Below, piece after piece: positions 10,547 through 20,153 of a stretch of DNA of 32,356 nt. Position numbers and translations under genes: made by a program. A model generated the notes under the pieces. It ran no database searches, was not told the origin of the DNA, and worked only from the letters and a program-made list of their open reading frames with translations. Each line of letters starts with the position of its first letter. Within the stretch, counting starts at the first letter, position 1. The stretch is from an uncultured Alphaproteobacteria bacterium (GTDB taxonomy: Bacteria; Pseudomonadota; Alphaproteobacteria; Rhodobacterales; Rhodobacteraceae), in assembly GCA_902586855.1 (NCBI GenBank), contig CACIIZ010000014.1, positions 1 through 32,356 of the forward strand, given 5' to 3'.

Positions 10547-11914
10547 CTAATAACAGTATTCACTATAAATGCATTTAAGATCGCCTGACCAACTGGTGCG
10601 ATATTTCTCTAAAATTTCATCAGCCAAAGAACTACCCTTTTCTAAGCTTTCGAAAAGGGGTAACAAAAATTCACTTTCATCCAGTTTCGTTTCGTGTGCA
10701 TTGCATTTGCGCCTCTCTAACAAGCCCTTATGAGATAGGTTTAAAAGATCAAATGCTATGCTCTTCACTGATCTAGATCGTATAGAGGCTCCTAATCCAT
10801 GCTTCGCAACATCGCAATACAGTTGCTGCCTTTGAGCAGAAGTCCAATTCTTGCACAACTCCCAGGCCCCATCCAATGAACTTTGGCTATAAATTATTCC
10901 AACCCAAAATGCTGGGAGTGCACAAATTTTAGCCCAAGGCCCAGCATCAGCCCCTCGCATTTCGATGAATTTCTTCAATCTTACCTCTGGGAAGATTGTT
11001 GTTAGATGATCTTCCCAATCGGAGAGTAAAGGTTTTTCCTTTGGCAAAGCTTCTAGCTCGCCGCTAAGGAAATCTCTAAATGATTGTCCCAGAGCATTTA
11101 GATATTTGCCTTGCCGATTAACAAAATACATTGGCACATCCAACGCATAATCTACCCATGCGTCAAACCCAAAACTTTTTTCAAAAACAAATGGAAGCAT
11201 ACCAGTCCTAGCCTTATCAGTATTTTGCCATATTCTAGACCGATAACTACTATACCCAGTTTTTTTACCTTCAAAAAATGGTGAGGCTGAGAATAATGCT
11301 GTAGCTATAGGTTGCAAAGCTAATCCAACTCTCAATTTCCTAACCATATCTGCTTCAGAACTATAATCCAAATTTACTTGCACTGTACAGGTTCTAAACA
11401 TCATTTGAGTTCCATGAGAACCAACTTTTTCCATGTAAGGTGCCATTAACCTATATCGCCCTTTTGGCATCACTGGCATATCAGCATGTTTCCACAGAGG
11501 TGCCGTCCCTAGCCCAAGGAAACCAGCACCTATCCGGTCGGCGATAGTCTTAACCTCAGCCAAATGATTAGCTACTTCCAAGCACGTCTGGTGTACATTC
11601 TCTAATAGAGCTCCAGATAGTTCTAATTGGCCACCAGGTTCTAAACTTATATTTGCTCCATCCTTAGAAAGACCAATCAACTGATTTTCCTCTAAAATAG
11701 GGGACCAGCCAAATGTTTCCTTTAGACCCTGTAAAATTGATTTTATGGAACAGGACCCAGAATAAGGAAGCGGTTTCAAATCGAATTTATTGTAGCCAAA
11801 TTTCTCATGCTCCGTGCCTATTTTCCAATCTTCGACTGGTTTGCAACCATCCTCTAGATACTGAACTAATTCCCTCGTGTCTTCTATAGTTTTAGTCAAA
11901 CCTTTGCTGCCCAT
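10547..11914 (-). CDS. gshA: Glutamate--cysteine ligase (plant/alphaproteobacterial type)
   Basis: IGTEHEKFGY, ISLEPGGQLELSGA, MMFRTCTVQVNLDYSSEADM, EMRGADAGPWAKICALPAFWVG motifs. Confidence 0.95.
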   Translation of the reverse strand: MGSKGLTKTIEDTRELVQYLEDGCKPVEDWKIGTEHEKFGYNKFDLKPLPYSGSCSIKSILQGLKETFGWSPILEENQLIGLSKDGANISLEPGGQLELSGALLENVHQTCLEVANHLAEVKTIADRIGAGFLGLGTAPLWKHADMPVMPKGRYRLMAPYMEKVGSHGTQMMFRTCTVQVNLDYSSEADMVRKLRVGLALQPIATALFSASPFFEGKKTGYSSYRSRIWQNTDKARTGMLPFVFEKSFGFDAWVDYALDVPMYFVNRQGKYLNALGQSFRDFLSGELEALPKEKPLLSDWEDHLTTIFPEVRLKKFIEMRGADAGPWAKICALPAFWVGIIYSQSSLDGAWELCKNWTSAQRQQLYCDVAKHGLGASIRSRSVKSIAFDLLNLSHKGLLERRKCNAHETKLDESEFLLPLFESLEKGSSLADEILEKYRTSWSGDLKCIYSEYCY

Positions 11915-12005
11915 AATTACAGAGTATCATGTGATGAATTTTTTGAAAGTATAAAAAATCTAGGAAAGAGTTGAGTCGATATCCTTTTTTTGTCTTCCAA
12001 AGCTG

Positions 12006-12752
12006 TTAATTTGACCAGAAACCACAAGTGCTTTGCCATACGCTGACTGAAGCTATCACAGCTGTTTCGGCACGCAACACCTGAGGTCCCAAAGAGACAC
12101 TGTTAACGTATTCTTGCGACATTAGTAGATCTACTTCGTTTTTTGAGAAACCTCCCTCTGGTCCGACCAAAATTGCCATAGGTTTAAGTTTCAAATTTTT
12201 GAGAACCACATTGATATGATTTCCTTGCAATGTCTCATCACAAAAAATCATTATCCTCTCGGGATCCCAAGATTGGAGAACCTTTTTTAAAGTTTTTAAA
12301 TCTTCTAATTCCGGCAACCAAGTCGAACCACACTGTTGCGCAGAACTTATCATGATACTCTGAAATCTTTTTTTATTAACGTTTGGCAGGTTTGTGAAAT
12401 CCGTAATAACAGGTATTATTTTCTTAACTCCAAGCTCTACACATTTTTCAATGATTAATTCTGTTCTTGCTTTTTTTATGGGAGCAAACAACAACCAAAG
12501 ATCAGCTGGACTGCTCACAGACTTTAGAAAGCGACAAATTTTCACCCTAAGCTCTTTCCTAGAAATAAAGACTATCTTACATTGATACTCACCCGTCCTA
12601 CCATCTAGTAAATTTATTTTGTCACCCACTTTACATCTCATTACACTATTTAAATAATGAAATTGTTCTGAAGTTAGGGCATACTCTTTATGGGCTTTAA
12701 AAAGCTCTTCTAAGTTAGCATGACAGTAAAGCCTGATCTTACTTTTTGGCAT
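12006..12752 (-). CDS. rsmE: 16S rRNA (uracil1498-N3)-methyltransferase RsmE
   Basis: PIKKARTELIIEKCVELGVKKIIPV, ILVGPEGGFSKNEVDLL, SLGPQVLRAETA SPOUT/RsmE motifs. Confidence 0.95.
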   Translation of the reverse strand: MPKSKIRLYCHANLEELFKAHKEYALTSEQFHYLNSVMRCKVGDKINLLDGRTGEYQCKIVFISRKELRVKICRFLKSVSSPADLWLLFAPIKKARTELIIEKCVELGVKKIIPVITDFTNLPNVNKKRFQSIMISSAQQCGSTWLPELEDLKTLKKVLQSWDPERIMIFCDETLQGNHINVVLKNLKLKPMAILVGPEGGFSKNEVDLLMSQEYVNSVSLGPQVLRAETAVIASVSVWQSTCGFWSN

Positions 12753-12754
12753 TT

Positions 12755-13738
12755 ATGGAGTACTCCTTGAAATTGACCCAGAAAAAAGACATACCATTTG
12801 ATCAAGTGGCAGACGCAGATGAAAGAAACTGGATTGACTCATTTTTTCCAAAATGGACTGTTCCTTATCTCCGCCTCAGCCGCGCTGACAGGCCCGCTGG
12901 TACTTGGCTTCTATTGATACCATGTTGGTGGGGTATTCTACTAGCCGCGAGTGAAAAAAACAACTTTGGTTTGGTCACTCATGATTTATGGCTATTAACT
13001 GCATGCACGATAGGCGCATTTTTAATGCGTGGAGCAGGATGTACTTGGAATGATATACTAGACAAAGATTTTGACCGACTCGTCGAGCGCACAAGACTAA
13101 GACCCATACCTTCTGGACAAGTTGGCATATTTAGTGCACTCATCTGGATGACTATTCAAGCACTTTTGGCTCTAGTTGTTCTCCTCACCTTCAATAAATT
13201 TAGCATATTAGTAGCAATCTCATCCCTTTTTTTGGTTTTTATTTACCCATTCTCTAAACGTTTTACGTGGTGGCCACAACTTTTTCTTGGATTTACTTTC
13301 AATTGGGGAGTATTAGTGGGCTACTCGGCTAGCAAAGGTGAATTGAGTTTAACTGCTTTTATAATCTATGCTGCTGGAGTTTCCTGGACATTATTTTATG
13401 ACACCATATATGCCCTACAAGATATTAAAGATGATGCTCATGTTGGTGTGAAATCTACTGCCCGTTTATTTGGCAAGAATGTTAAGATTTGGTTAATTTT
13501 ATTTCTTCTAATTTTCTGGTTTCTGGCGTCAACAGCATTATTTCTGAATAAGACAAATCAAAGCCTCATGGGCATAGCTTTACTTTCATTTGGGATTTTT
13601 CTATTGCTTGCACATTTACTTAACCAGGTTAGAACACTAGATATCAACTGCACGAAATCCTGCATGAAAGCTTTTAAATCAAACCGAGACACTGGTTTAA
13701 TTTTAGTGATGACATTATTGGTACTATGCTTTATTTAA
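12755..13738 (+). CDS. ubiA: 4-hydroxybenzoate octaprenyltransferase (UbiA); ATG at 12755 preferred over the ORF-track TTG at 12746
   Basis: RPAGTWLLLIPCWWGI, GAGCTWNDILDKDFDRLVERTRLRPIPSGQ, DTIYALQDIKDDAHVGVKSTA prenyltransferase motifs. Confidence 0.95.
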   Translation: MEYSLKLTQKKDIPFDQVADADERNWIDSFFPKWTVPYLRLSRADRPAGTWLLLIPCWWGILLAASEKNNFGLVTHDLWLLTACTIGAFLMRGAGCTWNDILDKDFDRLVERTRLRPIPSGQVGIFSALIWMTIQALLALVVLLTFNKFSILVAISSLFLVFIYPFSKRFTWWPQLFLGFTFNWGVLVGYSASKGELSLTAFIIYAAGVSWTLFYDTIYALQDIKDDAHVGVKSTARLFGKNVKIWLILFLLIFWFLASTALFLNKTNQSLMGIALLSFGIFLLLAHLLNQVRTLDINCTKSCMKAFKSNRDTGLILVMTLLVLCFI

Positions 13739-13758
13739 CTAAAAACTTGGTACAAATG

Positions 13759-14247
13759 TTACCACCTAGATAGCAATTCTTCGTCAGATTGCTTACTTTT
13801 CACCCAAGAACTGTTGTCTTCAAAATGTTCTTTTTTCCAAATTGGCACACGACTCTTCAGAAAATCCATAATGAATTCAGATGCTTTGAACGCCTCGTTT
13901 CTATGTGAGGCTGCAACTAATGCAAGGACTATATTGTCTCCAGGTACCAATTTTCCAACCCTATGAATTACCCTTATTGCACCCAATTCCCACCTATCTT
14001 TAGCCTCCTGACAAATTGAAATTATTTCCCTTTCTGTCATGTCAGGATAATGCTCCAACTCTAAAAATAATAGTTCTTTTTCCGTATCTCGATCATTTCT
14101 AACTTGCCCCAAAAAACTTACTAGTCCACCAAAATTTTTTCTTTCATTCTTTATGGATTCTATTTCAAATTGTAGGTTGAAATCATGTCCCTGGACCGAG
14201 ACAAAAATTTCACAATGGTTTATCCCGTAACTTGACAACTTAACCAC
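13759..14247 (-). CDS. moaE: Molybdopterin synthase large subunit MoaE
   Basis: GGLVSFLGQVRNDRD, LELEHYPDMTEREI, HRVGKLVPGDNIVLALVAASHRNEAFKASEFIMDFLKSRVPIWKKE. Confidence 0.95.
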   Translation of the reverse strand: MVKLSSYGINHCEIFVSVQGHDFNLQFEIESIKNERKNFGGLVSFLGQVRNDRDTEKELLFLELEHYPDMTEREIISICQEAKDRWELGAIRVIHRVGKLVPGDNIVLALVAASHRNEAFKASEFIMDFLKSRVPIWKKEHFEDNSSWVKSKQSDEELLSRW

Positions 14248-14488
14248 CCGTCATCGGCGGAAAGAATGCAACTTCCCTAGCATTCTCTATTGAGGTCTTA
14301 AGATCTTGCACTAGCTTTTGATCTACCGCCACTCGAACACTCTTCAAATCGGAAAAAGCCATAGCATATCTCTCTTCTAATTGTACTAACTCTTCAATTA
14401 GGCCTATTACAGTTGTTGCCTTTATATCCTTTTCTTCATTAGGCACTCCTACTTTTTCCCTTAACCATGAAAAGTATAAAATTTTCAT
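14240..14488 (-). CDS. moaD: Molybdopterin synthase small subunit MoaD
   Basis: 82 aa ubiquitin-like protein ending in PPMTGG; overlaps moaE and pgsA. Confidence 0.92.
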   Translation of the reverse strand: MKILYFSWLREKVGVPNEEKDIKATTVIGLIEELVQLEERYAMAFSDLKSVRVAVDQKLVQDLKTSIENAREVAFFPPMTGG

Positions 14489-15057
14489 TTCCTATCTACA
14501 CCAAGCAAAATTACGGCCCTACAAACATAGACTAAACCAGTGTATAAGGCAAACCCTGCTGCAAGCCACAAAAATAGTAAACCCAATTGGAATAAATAAA
14601 AGTTTGCAAAACCAGGCAACTGCGAGGTCAGAAGACAAATTATTGCAACCATCTGTATGCCTGTCTTAAATTTGGATAACTTCATCACAGAGAAATTCTT
14701 TCCATCACTACCAAAAAATTCTCTAATTCCTGACACAAGAATTTCTCTAGTGATGATCAAAATACTAGGTATTCCTAGTAAGTAATTATATTCGTCACCA
14801 AAAACTACGGTAAGATAACTCAAAACCAAAATTACTAGTAACTTGTCTGCAATTGGATCCAGCATCTTACCAAAGTCAGATGATTGATTTAAACTACGAG
14901 CTAGATAACCATCTAGAAAATCTGTAATGGAACAGACAGTAAAAATGATTAATGCCCAAAAACATCCAGCTTCTTTTGTATTAAACAAGATCACGAATGG
15001 GAGCGATACCGATCCTAATATTCGAATAATTGTAAGTGAATTTGGGATATTCAACAC
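14485..15057 (-). CDS. pgsA: CDP-diacylglycerol--glycerol-3-phosphate 3-phosphatidyltransferase
   Basis: NIPNSLTIIRI start; CDP-alcohol phosphotransferase motif TDFLDGYLARSLNQSSDFGKMLDPIADKLL. Confidence 0.96.
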   Translation of the reverse strand: MLNIPNSLTIIRILGSVSLPFVILFNTKEAGCFWALIIFTVCSITDFLDGYLARSLNQSSDFGKMLDPIADKLLVILVLSYLTVVFGDEYNYLLGIPSILIITREILVSGIREFFGSDGKNFSVMKLSKFKTGIQMVAIICLLTSQLPGFANFYLFQLGLLFLWLAAGFALYTGLVYVCRAVILLGVDRK

Positions 15058-15077
15058 CTAACCTGTACCTCTACGTT

Positions 15078-16931
15078 TTAATTCTCGTGATTAAAATAGT
15101 CATATATTTTTTTTGCAAGATTTCGCGATATTCCCTTTGCCATGCTTAGTTCGTCTATCGAGGCTCTAGAAACTTCTTTGGTTGATCCAAATTTCATTAG
15201 CAGAATGTGCTTCCTTACAGTACCTAAACCATCTATATCATCTAACTTAGTGAGGCTTAAAGCTTTACTTCTCCTCTTTATATGCGCTCCAATAGCAAAT
15301 CTATGTGCTTCATCTCGTAATCTTTGGACAAAATACCTTAGTGGATCACTTTGACCAATTTCCAATTCAGTCCTATCCTTTAGATATATTCTCTCTCTCC
15401 CAGAGTTTCTGTCTGGTCCTTTAGCTATAGCAACGATAGGAATATAACCTAGACCAGCCTCGGATAGTAAGCCTGAAACAATAGACAACTGTCCTTTTCC
15501 TCCATCAATTACTATGAGATCAGGATAGTTTTCCTTATGACTACTTTGCTCCATTTTCTCATTTATTCTAAACCTACGAGCAAAGACATTTTTCATCATG
15601 GCCGTATCACCTTTATTTTCTATTTGATTTACCGGAATATTAAATTTCCTGTATTCAGACCGAATGAAACCCTCTCTTCCCGAAACTATCATTGCTCCAA
15701 CGGCATGTGCACCCTGAATGTGAGAATTATCATACACCTCGATGCGTTCGGGTATTTTTTTGAGACTAAAAGTTTCTGCTGCCTTCTCCAGTAATCTGAG
15801 CTGTGTAGCACTTTCTGCCATTTTTCTTGCTAGACTTTCCTTAGCATTTCGTAAAGCATCTAAAACTAGGTCCCGTTTTTCGCCTTTTTGTGGTACAATT
15901 ATACGCACACGATTGTCGATTTTCTCTGTCAATAACTTTTCCATAAGCTCTTTATTTTCGATGTCATCAGACAAAATAAGTATCCTTGCGGGATCTCTGT
16001 TGAGATAGAACTGGCCCAGAAAAGCTTGCATAACCTCTGAATTAGGCATATCTATTCCTATTTTTGGATAATAATCCTTATTTCCCCAATTCTGATTAGA
16101 TCGGATAAAGTATACTTGAATACAGGCATGCCCAGACTCAACATTCAGGGCAAAAATATCAGCCTCTCTAATCTTGTCAGGATTAACACCCTGCAGGGGA
16201 TGAATCTTGGTTATTGCTTGTATTCGATCCCTGAATGCGGCGGCAAGCTCAAACTTCATAGCCCTAGAAGCTGAGACCATCTCTCGAACAAGCTTATCTT
16301 GAACCCGTTTTGACTTTCCACTCAGGAAATCATTGGCATCCGCTACTAGTTTTGCATAATCCTCTTTACTAATTTTTCCTCCACACGGCCCTGAGCATTT
16401 TTTCAGATGATAATTCAAGCAAGGTCTATTTCCCACCGCGACCTCGCGATCAGTACAGGATCTTAGTAAAAAAACTTTTTGGAGGGTTTCAAGTGTGCGA
16501 TTTACTGCAAATGCATTAGCAAAAGGACCATAATAACGGCCAGGTTTTGTTTTTTTGCCACGATATTTCTCAATTCTTGGGAAATCATGCTCCGTAGAAA
16601 TAAAAATATATGGAAAAGACTTATCATCCCTTAATAAAACATTATATTTAGGCCTCAATTGCTTAATCAGATTGTGCTCTAGCAACAAAGCTTCTGTTTC
16701 CGTCTTTGTCGAGAGAAACATCATAAAATAGGTGGCCCGGATCATTTGCTGTATTCGGGGAGAATGCCCCTTGTATTTTGAATAACAAGAAACTCGCTTT
16801 CTTAAATTCTTTGCTTTTCCAACATATAGAGGTTTGTGATTCCCATCGAGCATGCGATAAACACCCGGACCATTACTTAAAGTATTTAAATAACTCCTTA
16901 TTAGATCAGTACCAACTAAGCGATTATGCAT
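15078..16931 (-). CDS. uvrC: Excinuclease ABC subunit C (ATG at 16931 preferred; ORF extends to 16991)
   Basis: GIY-YIG: NGPGVYRMLDGNHKPLYVGKAKNLRKRVSCY; CLNYHLKKCSGPCGG; DLIVIDGGKGQL; C-terminal HhH. Confidence 0.96.
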   Translation of the reverse strand: MHNRLVGTDLIRSYLNTLSNGPGVYRMLDGNHKPLYVGKAKNLRKRVSCYSKYKGHSPRIQQMIRATYFMMFLSTKTETEALLLEHNLIKQLRPKYNVLLRDDKSFPYIFISTEHDFPRIEKYRGKKTKPGRYYGPFANAFAVNRTLETLQKVFLLRSCTDREVAVGNRPCLNYHLKKCSGPCGGKISKEDYAKLVADANDFLSGKSKRVQDKLVREMVSASRAMKFELAAAFRDRIQAITKIHPLQGVNPDKIREADIFALNVESGHACIQVYFIRSNQNWGNKDYYPKIGIDMPNSEVMQAFLGQFYLNRDPARILILSDDIENKELMEKLLTEKIDNRVRIIVPQKGEKRDLVLDALRNAKESLARKMAESATQLRLLEKAAETFSLKKIPERIEVYDNSHIQGAHAVGAMIVSGREGFIRSEYRKFNIPVNQIENKGDTAMMKNVFARRFRINEKMEQSSHKENYPDLIVIDGGKGQLSIVSGLLSEAGLGYIPIVAIAKGPDRNSGRERIYLKDRTELEIGQSDPLRYFVQRLRDEAHRFAIGAHIKRRSKALSLTKLDDIDGLGTVRKHILLMKFGSTKEVSRASIDELSMAKGISRNLAKKIYDYFNHEN

Positions 16932-17197
16932 CTCGGCTCCAGTGAGTATGATACGTAAAAAGCTATTATTCCTTTCCCAATAAGCAAGCAAAATTCTTTC
17001 ATAGAATCAATTGATAAAAATTTCATTCAATTAAACCTTAATCCGCCAATTAAAGTTTCCACTATTCCTGTGGAAAACACTGGGGGTAAAACCAATTTTT
17101 TGAATAGAATCCCTTTAATTTATTAAGTGTTCTACAGGTTGCCTAAAATTTATGCATATTTATTAACATATTGTTTTTATTAGCTATTTCTTTTCCA

Positions 17198-17965
17198 TTA
17201 ATTCGTTGGTTGCCAGTTAAGGTGCTCCCCTCCATCAATAGAAAGCATTTGTCCTGTTAATCCTGGTGACGATAAAATAAACCTTATAGCTCTACAAATT
17301 TCATGAACATCAGAACCTCTTTGAAGTAGTGTTCCCTTTCTCTTTTTTTGAAAGCTTACCTCCGTCTCAAAATGGGCCTTTAAGACAGGTCCAGGACCTA
17401 TAGCGTTTACTCTTATTCTAGGTCCCAGGGCTTGGGCGGCTAATTTGGTAAAATTCCATAGACCTAATTTTGCCAAGGTATAAGTCATAAATTTAGGATT
17501 TGAATTTAAAACTTTTTGATCAACTACATTGATTATATTAGCGCTTGAAATTATTTCCCCATTTATATCAGTTTGGGACTCAGGGACTTGCTTTGCAAAC
17601 GATTGGGATAAAAAAACTGGGGCTTTAAAGTTTGAAAATATGTGCCTGTCCCAGCTATCCATGCTCATCGTCAGCATACTATCTTTTTCAAAGATGGATG
17701 CATTGTTGACTAAAACTGAAAGATCTTTATTAATTTTTTCACGCGCTCTATCAATCAAGACCTCAATTTCTCGGTCTTGAAGAAGATTTGCCCTCAAACA
17801 AACAGCCCTTACACCCAATTTCCCTAACTGCTTCTGCAAAGAATTAGCCTCTTTTTCGGACTTAGAAAAATGTATCACGATATCATAACCGTCTTGAGCC
17901 AAAGATATCGCGATTTCTCTTCCAATACGCCTTGCTGCTCCTGTTATCAAGGCTGTCTTATTCAC
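17198..17965 (-). CDS. Short-chain dehydrogenase/reductase (possibly pteridine reductase/FolM-like)
   Basis: TGAARRIG (Rossmann glycine motif with Arg), LVNNAS, YTLAKLG catalytic Tyr-Lys, NAIGPGPVL. Confidence 0.85.
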   Translation of the reverse strand: MNKTALITGAARRIGREIAISLAQDGYDIVIHFSKSEKEANSLQKQLGKLGVRAVCLRANLLQDREIEVLIDRAREKINKDLSVLVNNASIFEKDSMLTMSMDSWDRHIFSNFKAPVFLSQSFAKQVPESQTDINGEIISSANIINVVDQKVLNSNPKFMTYTLAKLGLWNFTKLAAQALGPRIRVNAIGPGPVLKAHFETEVSFQKKRKGTLLQRGSDVHEICRAIRFILSSPGLTGQMLSIDGGEHLNWQPTN

Positions 17966-18026
17966 GTCCTATAATCCTCACTTCCGTTATGAACATTTCG
18001 TTAAAGCATTTCTAAGCCTCGAAAAA

Positions 18027-18836
18027 TTAAAGACGAAACTTAGAAAAATAGACTTTCTCGTTAATCGCATCAATTATTCCATCCACAGAAGCTTTACCAA
18101 ATCTGGAAAAAAACCCCCTTTTTCTATCCAACCTCTTAAACTTTATATCCGAACCAAATTTTCCTTTAAGTAATGGTTCCATATGGCCAATACCATCTAT
18201 AAGACCAAGATCTCGTGCCCTTTCGGCTTCCCATACTTCTCCCGTAAACACTTTCTTTCCATCAATTTTATTTCCTCTTCTCAAGGAAACAAAATTTTTG
18301 AAATTTTGGTGGATAGATTTTTGAATCAATTTCAGTCTAACGATTTCGTCCTTTTTCTCAGGCCGAAACGGATCCAACATACTTTTTTCATCTCCAGAAG
18401 TATATATCCGCCTTTCAACCCCTTGACGAGAAATAAATTCGTGAAAACCAAACCCAGCAGAAATAACTCCTATAGAACCCACTATAGAATTCTCATCAGC
18501 AAAAATCTCCTTTGCCGAACAAGCCAACCAATATCCTCCTGATGCAGCAACATCTTCACAGAAGGCATAAACAGGAACATCCTTTTCATCAGACAGTCTA
18601 ATAATTCTTGCTGCTAGAAGAGATGATTGGGATGGAGAACCACCAGGGGAGTTTATTATCAGCGCTATCGCCTTCAGTTTCCCTAAACTAAATGCCTTTT
18701 CCAACAAGGGTGCCATGGTCTGGTCATTAATTCCCCCACCGAGACGACCACCAGTGGAAATTACTCCCTCTAAGCGAATTACGGCTATCACACCCGATCT
18801 TTGAAATATTTTTTTAATCCAGGACCACAATCTCAT
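18027..18836 (-). CDS. S49-family serine peptidase (SppA/SohB-like)
   Basis: INSPGGSPSQSSLLA, FCEDVAASGGYWLACSA, ADENSIVGSIGVISAGFGF motifs. Confidence 0.93.
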   Translation of the reverse strand: MRLWSWIKKIFQRSGVIAVIRLEGVISTGGRLGGGINDQTMAPLLEKAFSLGKLKAIALIINSPGGSPSQSSLLAARIIRLSDEKDVPVYAFCEDVAASGGYWLACSAKEIFADENSIVGSIGVISAGFGFHEFISRQGVERRIYTSGDEKSMLDPFRPEKKDEIVRLKLIQKSIHQNFKNFVSLRRGNKIDGKKVFTGEVWEAERARDLGLIDGIGHMEPLLKGKFGSDIKFKRLDRKRGFFSRFGKASVDGIIDAINEKVYFSKFRL

Positions 18837-18900
18837 ATTAACTCCTTGATTGATATTTAAGAACTCATTATAGCTTTGGCAACAAAAACTTGCTGAAAAC

Positions 18901-18956
18901 TTGCGAATGACTGTTCAAAATTCCGCCTGTGGCTCGTTATCTTTTATCATTCGCAA
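18901..18956. promoter_or_regulatory. Perfect 10-bp inverted repeat in the divergent intergenic region (arms 18901-18910 and 18947-18956)
   Basis: ttgcgaatga at 18901-18910 and its exact reverse complement tcattcgcaa at 18947-18956, spacer 36 nt. Confidence 0.4.
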
Positions 18957-18997
18957 ACATAAAGTATGAACACTGAACCATTGACTAGATTAAACAA

Positions 18998-20152
18998 ATG
19001 TCGAAGAAAGTAGCGCCGCTAATTGGTTTAAAAGTTTTAGAATTGGCAAGGGTGCTGGCAGGACCTTGGGCAGGACAACTTTTGGCAGATCTTGGAGCTG
19101 ATGTTATTAAAGTAGAGTCCCCATTTGGTGATGAGACTCGCCATTGGGGGGAAGACCAAAAAGGTAGAGAAGATAGTTCCTATTTTAAATGCACCAATAG
19201 GGGAAAACTTTCACTGATAGCTGATTTAAAAGAGAAAAGTGATTTAAAGGTCGTTCACCATTTAGCCCAGAGAGCAGATATTATTATAGAGAATTTCAAG
19301 GTTGGAAACCTTAGGAAATATTCTCTAGATTACCCATCTTTAAAGAAAAAAAACCCAGGATTGATTTATTGTTCTATCACTGGTTTTGGCCAAACAGGAC
19401 CCTTAGCAGATAGACCCGGCTATGATTTCATTATCCAAGCAATGGCCGGTATTATGGATTTAACAGGTGAACCCTTGGGACCACCTATTAAACCAGGAGT
19501 TGCTTATGCTGATCTCTTTACTTCTCTCTACAGCGTAGTTGCAATTCAAGCAGCGCTGCTGGCGAAGAAGGAAACTGGTCCGGGCACGTATATTGATATG
19601 TCTCTATTTGATACCCAACTTGCTGTACTAGCTAACCAGGCATCATCATTCCTTTTATCAGGAACTATCCCAAAGAGAATGGGAAACTCGCACCCATCAA
19701 TTGTACCTTATCAAGTTTTTGAAACAGAAAATGGTTCAATTGTAATTGCATGTGGGAATGACAGCCAATTTAAATCTCTTTGTAAAGCGTTTGGTTGGAG
19801 TTTTTCAGAAGACCCTAAATTTTGTACAAACCAAGATCGGATAGAAAACAGAAAAAAACTAATTGATGAGATGTCACAAAGGTTAAAGCTACTTAAGAAA
19901 GAGTATATCTCTCAATTATTAGAGCGAGCAAAAGTACCCGTTGGTACAGTAAATTCTGTAAAGGAGGCTCTCTGCCACCCGCAGGCTTTATCAAGAGGCA
20001 TTATAAAATTAATAAAAGATGAACCTTTTGTGGGGACACCTATTACTTTTGAGGATTTCGATCTTCACTATAAAGAGAGTCCCCCCAGGCTCGGTGCAAA
20101 CACGACAGCTATAAAGAAAAAGATATCAATAGGGGAAATGTGGGAGAACTAA
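18998..20152 (+). CDS. CaiB/BaiF (family III) CoA-transferase
   Basis: LIGLKVLELARVLAGPWAGQLLADLGADVIKVESPFGDETRHWG; YDFIIQAMAGIMDLTGEP; IDMSLFDTQLAVLAN. Confidence 0.95.
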   Translation: MSKKVAPLIGLKVLELARVLAGPWAGQLLADLGADVIKVESPFGDETRHWGEDQKGREDSSYFKCTNRGKLSLIADLKEKSDLKVVHHLAQRADIIIENFKVGNLRKYSLDYPSLKKKNPGLIYCSITGFGQTGPLADRPGYDFIIQAMAGIMDLTGEPLGPPIKPGVAYADLFTSLYSVVAIQAALLAKKETGPGTYIDMSLFDTQLAVLANQASSFLLSGTIPKRMGNSHPSIVPYQVFETENGSIVIACGNDSQFKSLCKAFGWSFSEDPKFCTNQDRIENRKKLIDEMSQRLKLLKKEYISQLLERAKVPVGTVNSVKEALCHPQALSRGIIKLIKDEPFVGTPITFEDFDLHYKESPPRLGANTTAIKKKISIGEMWEN

Positions 20153-20153
20153 T

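Noticed and set aside
18183-18542. 119-aa plus-strand ORF
   Set aside because: Antisense to the S49 peptidase gene; no recognisable motifs.
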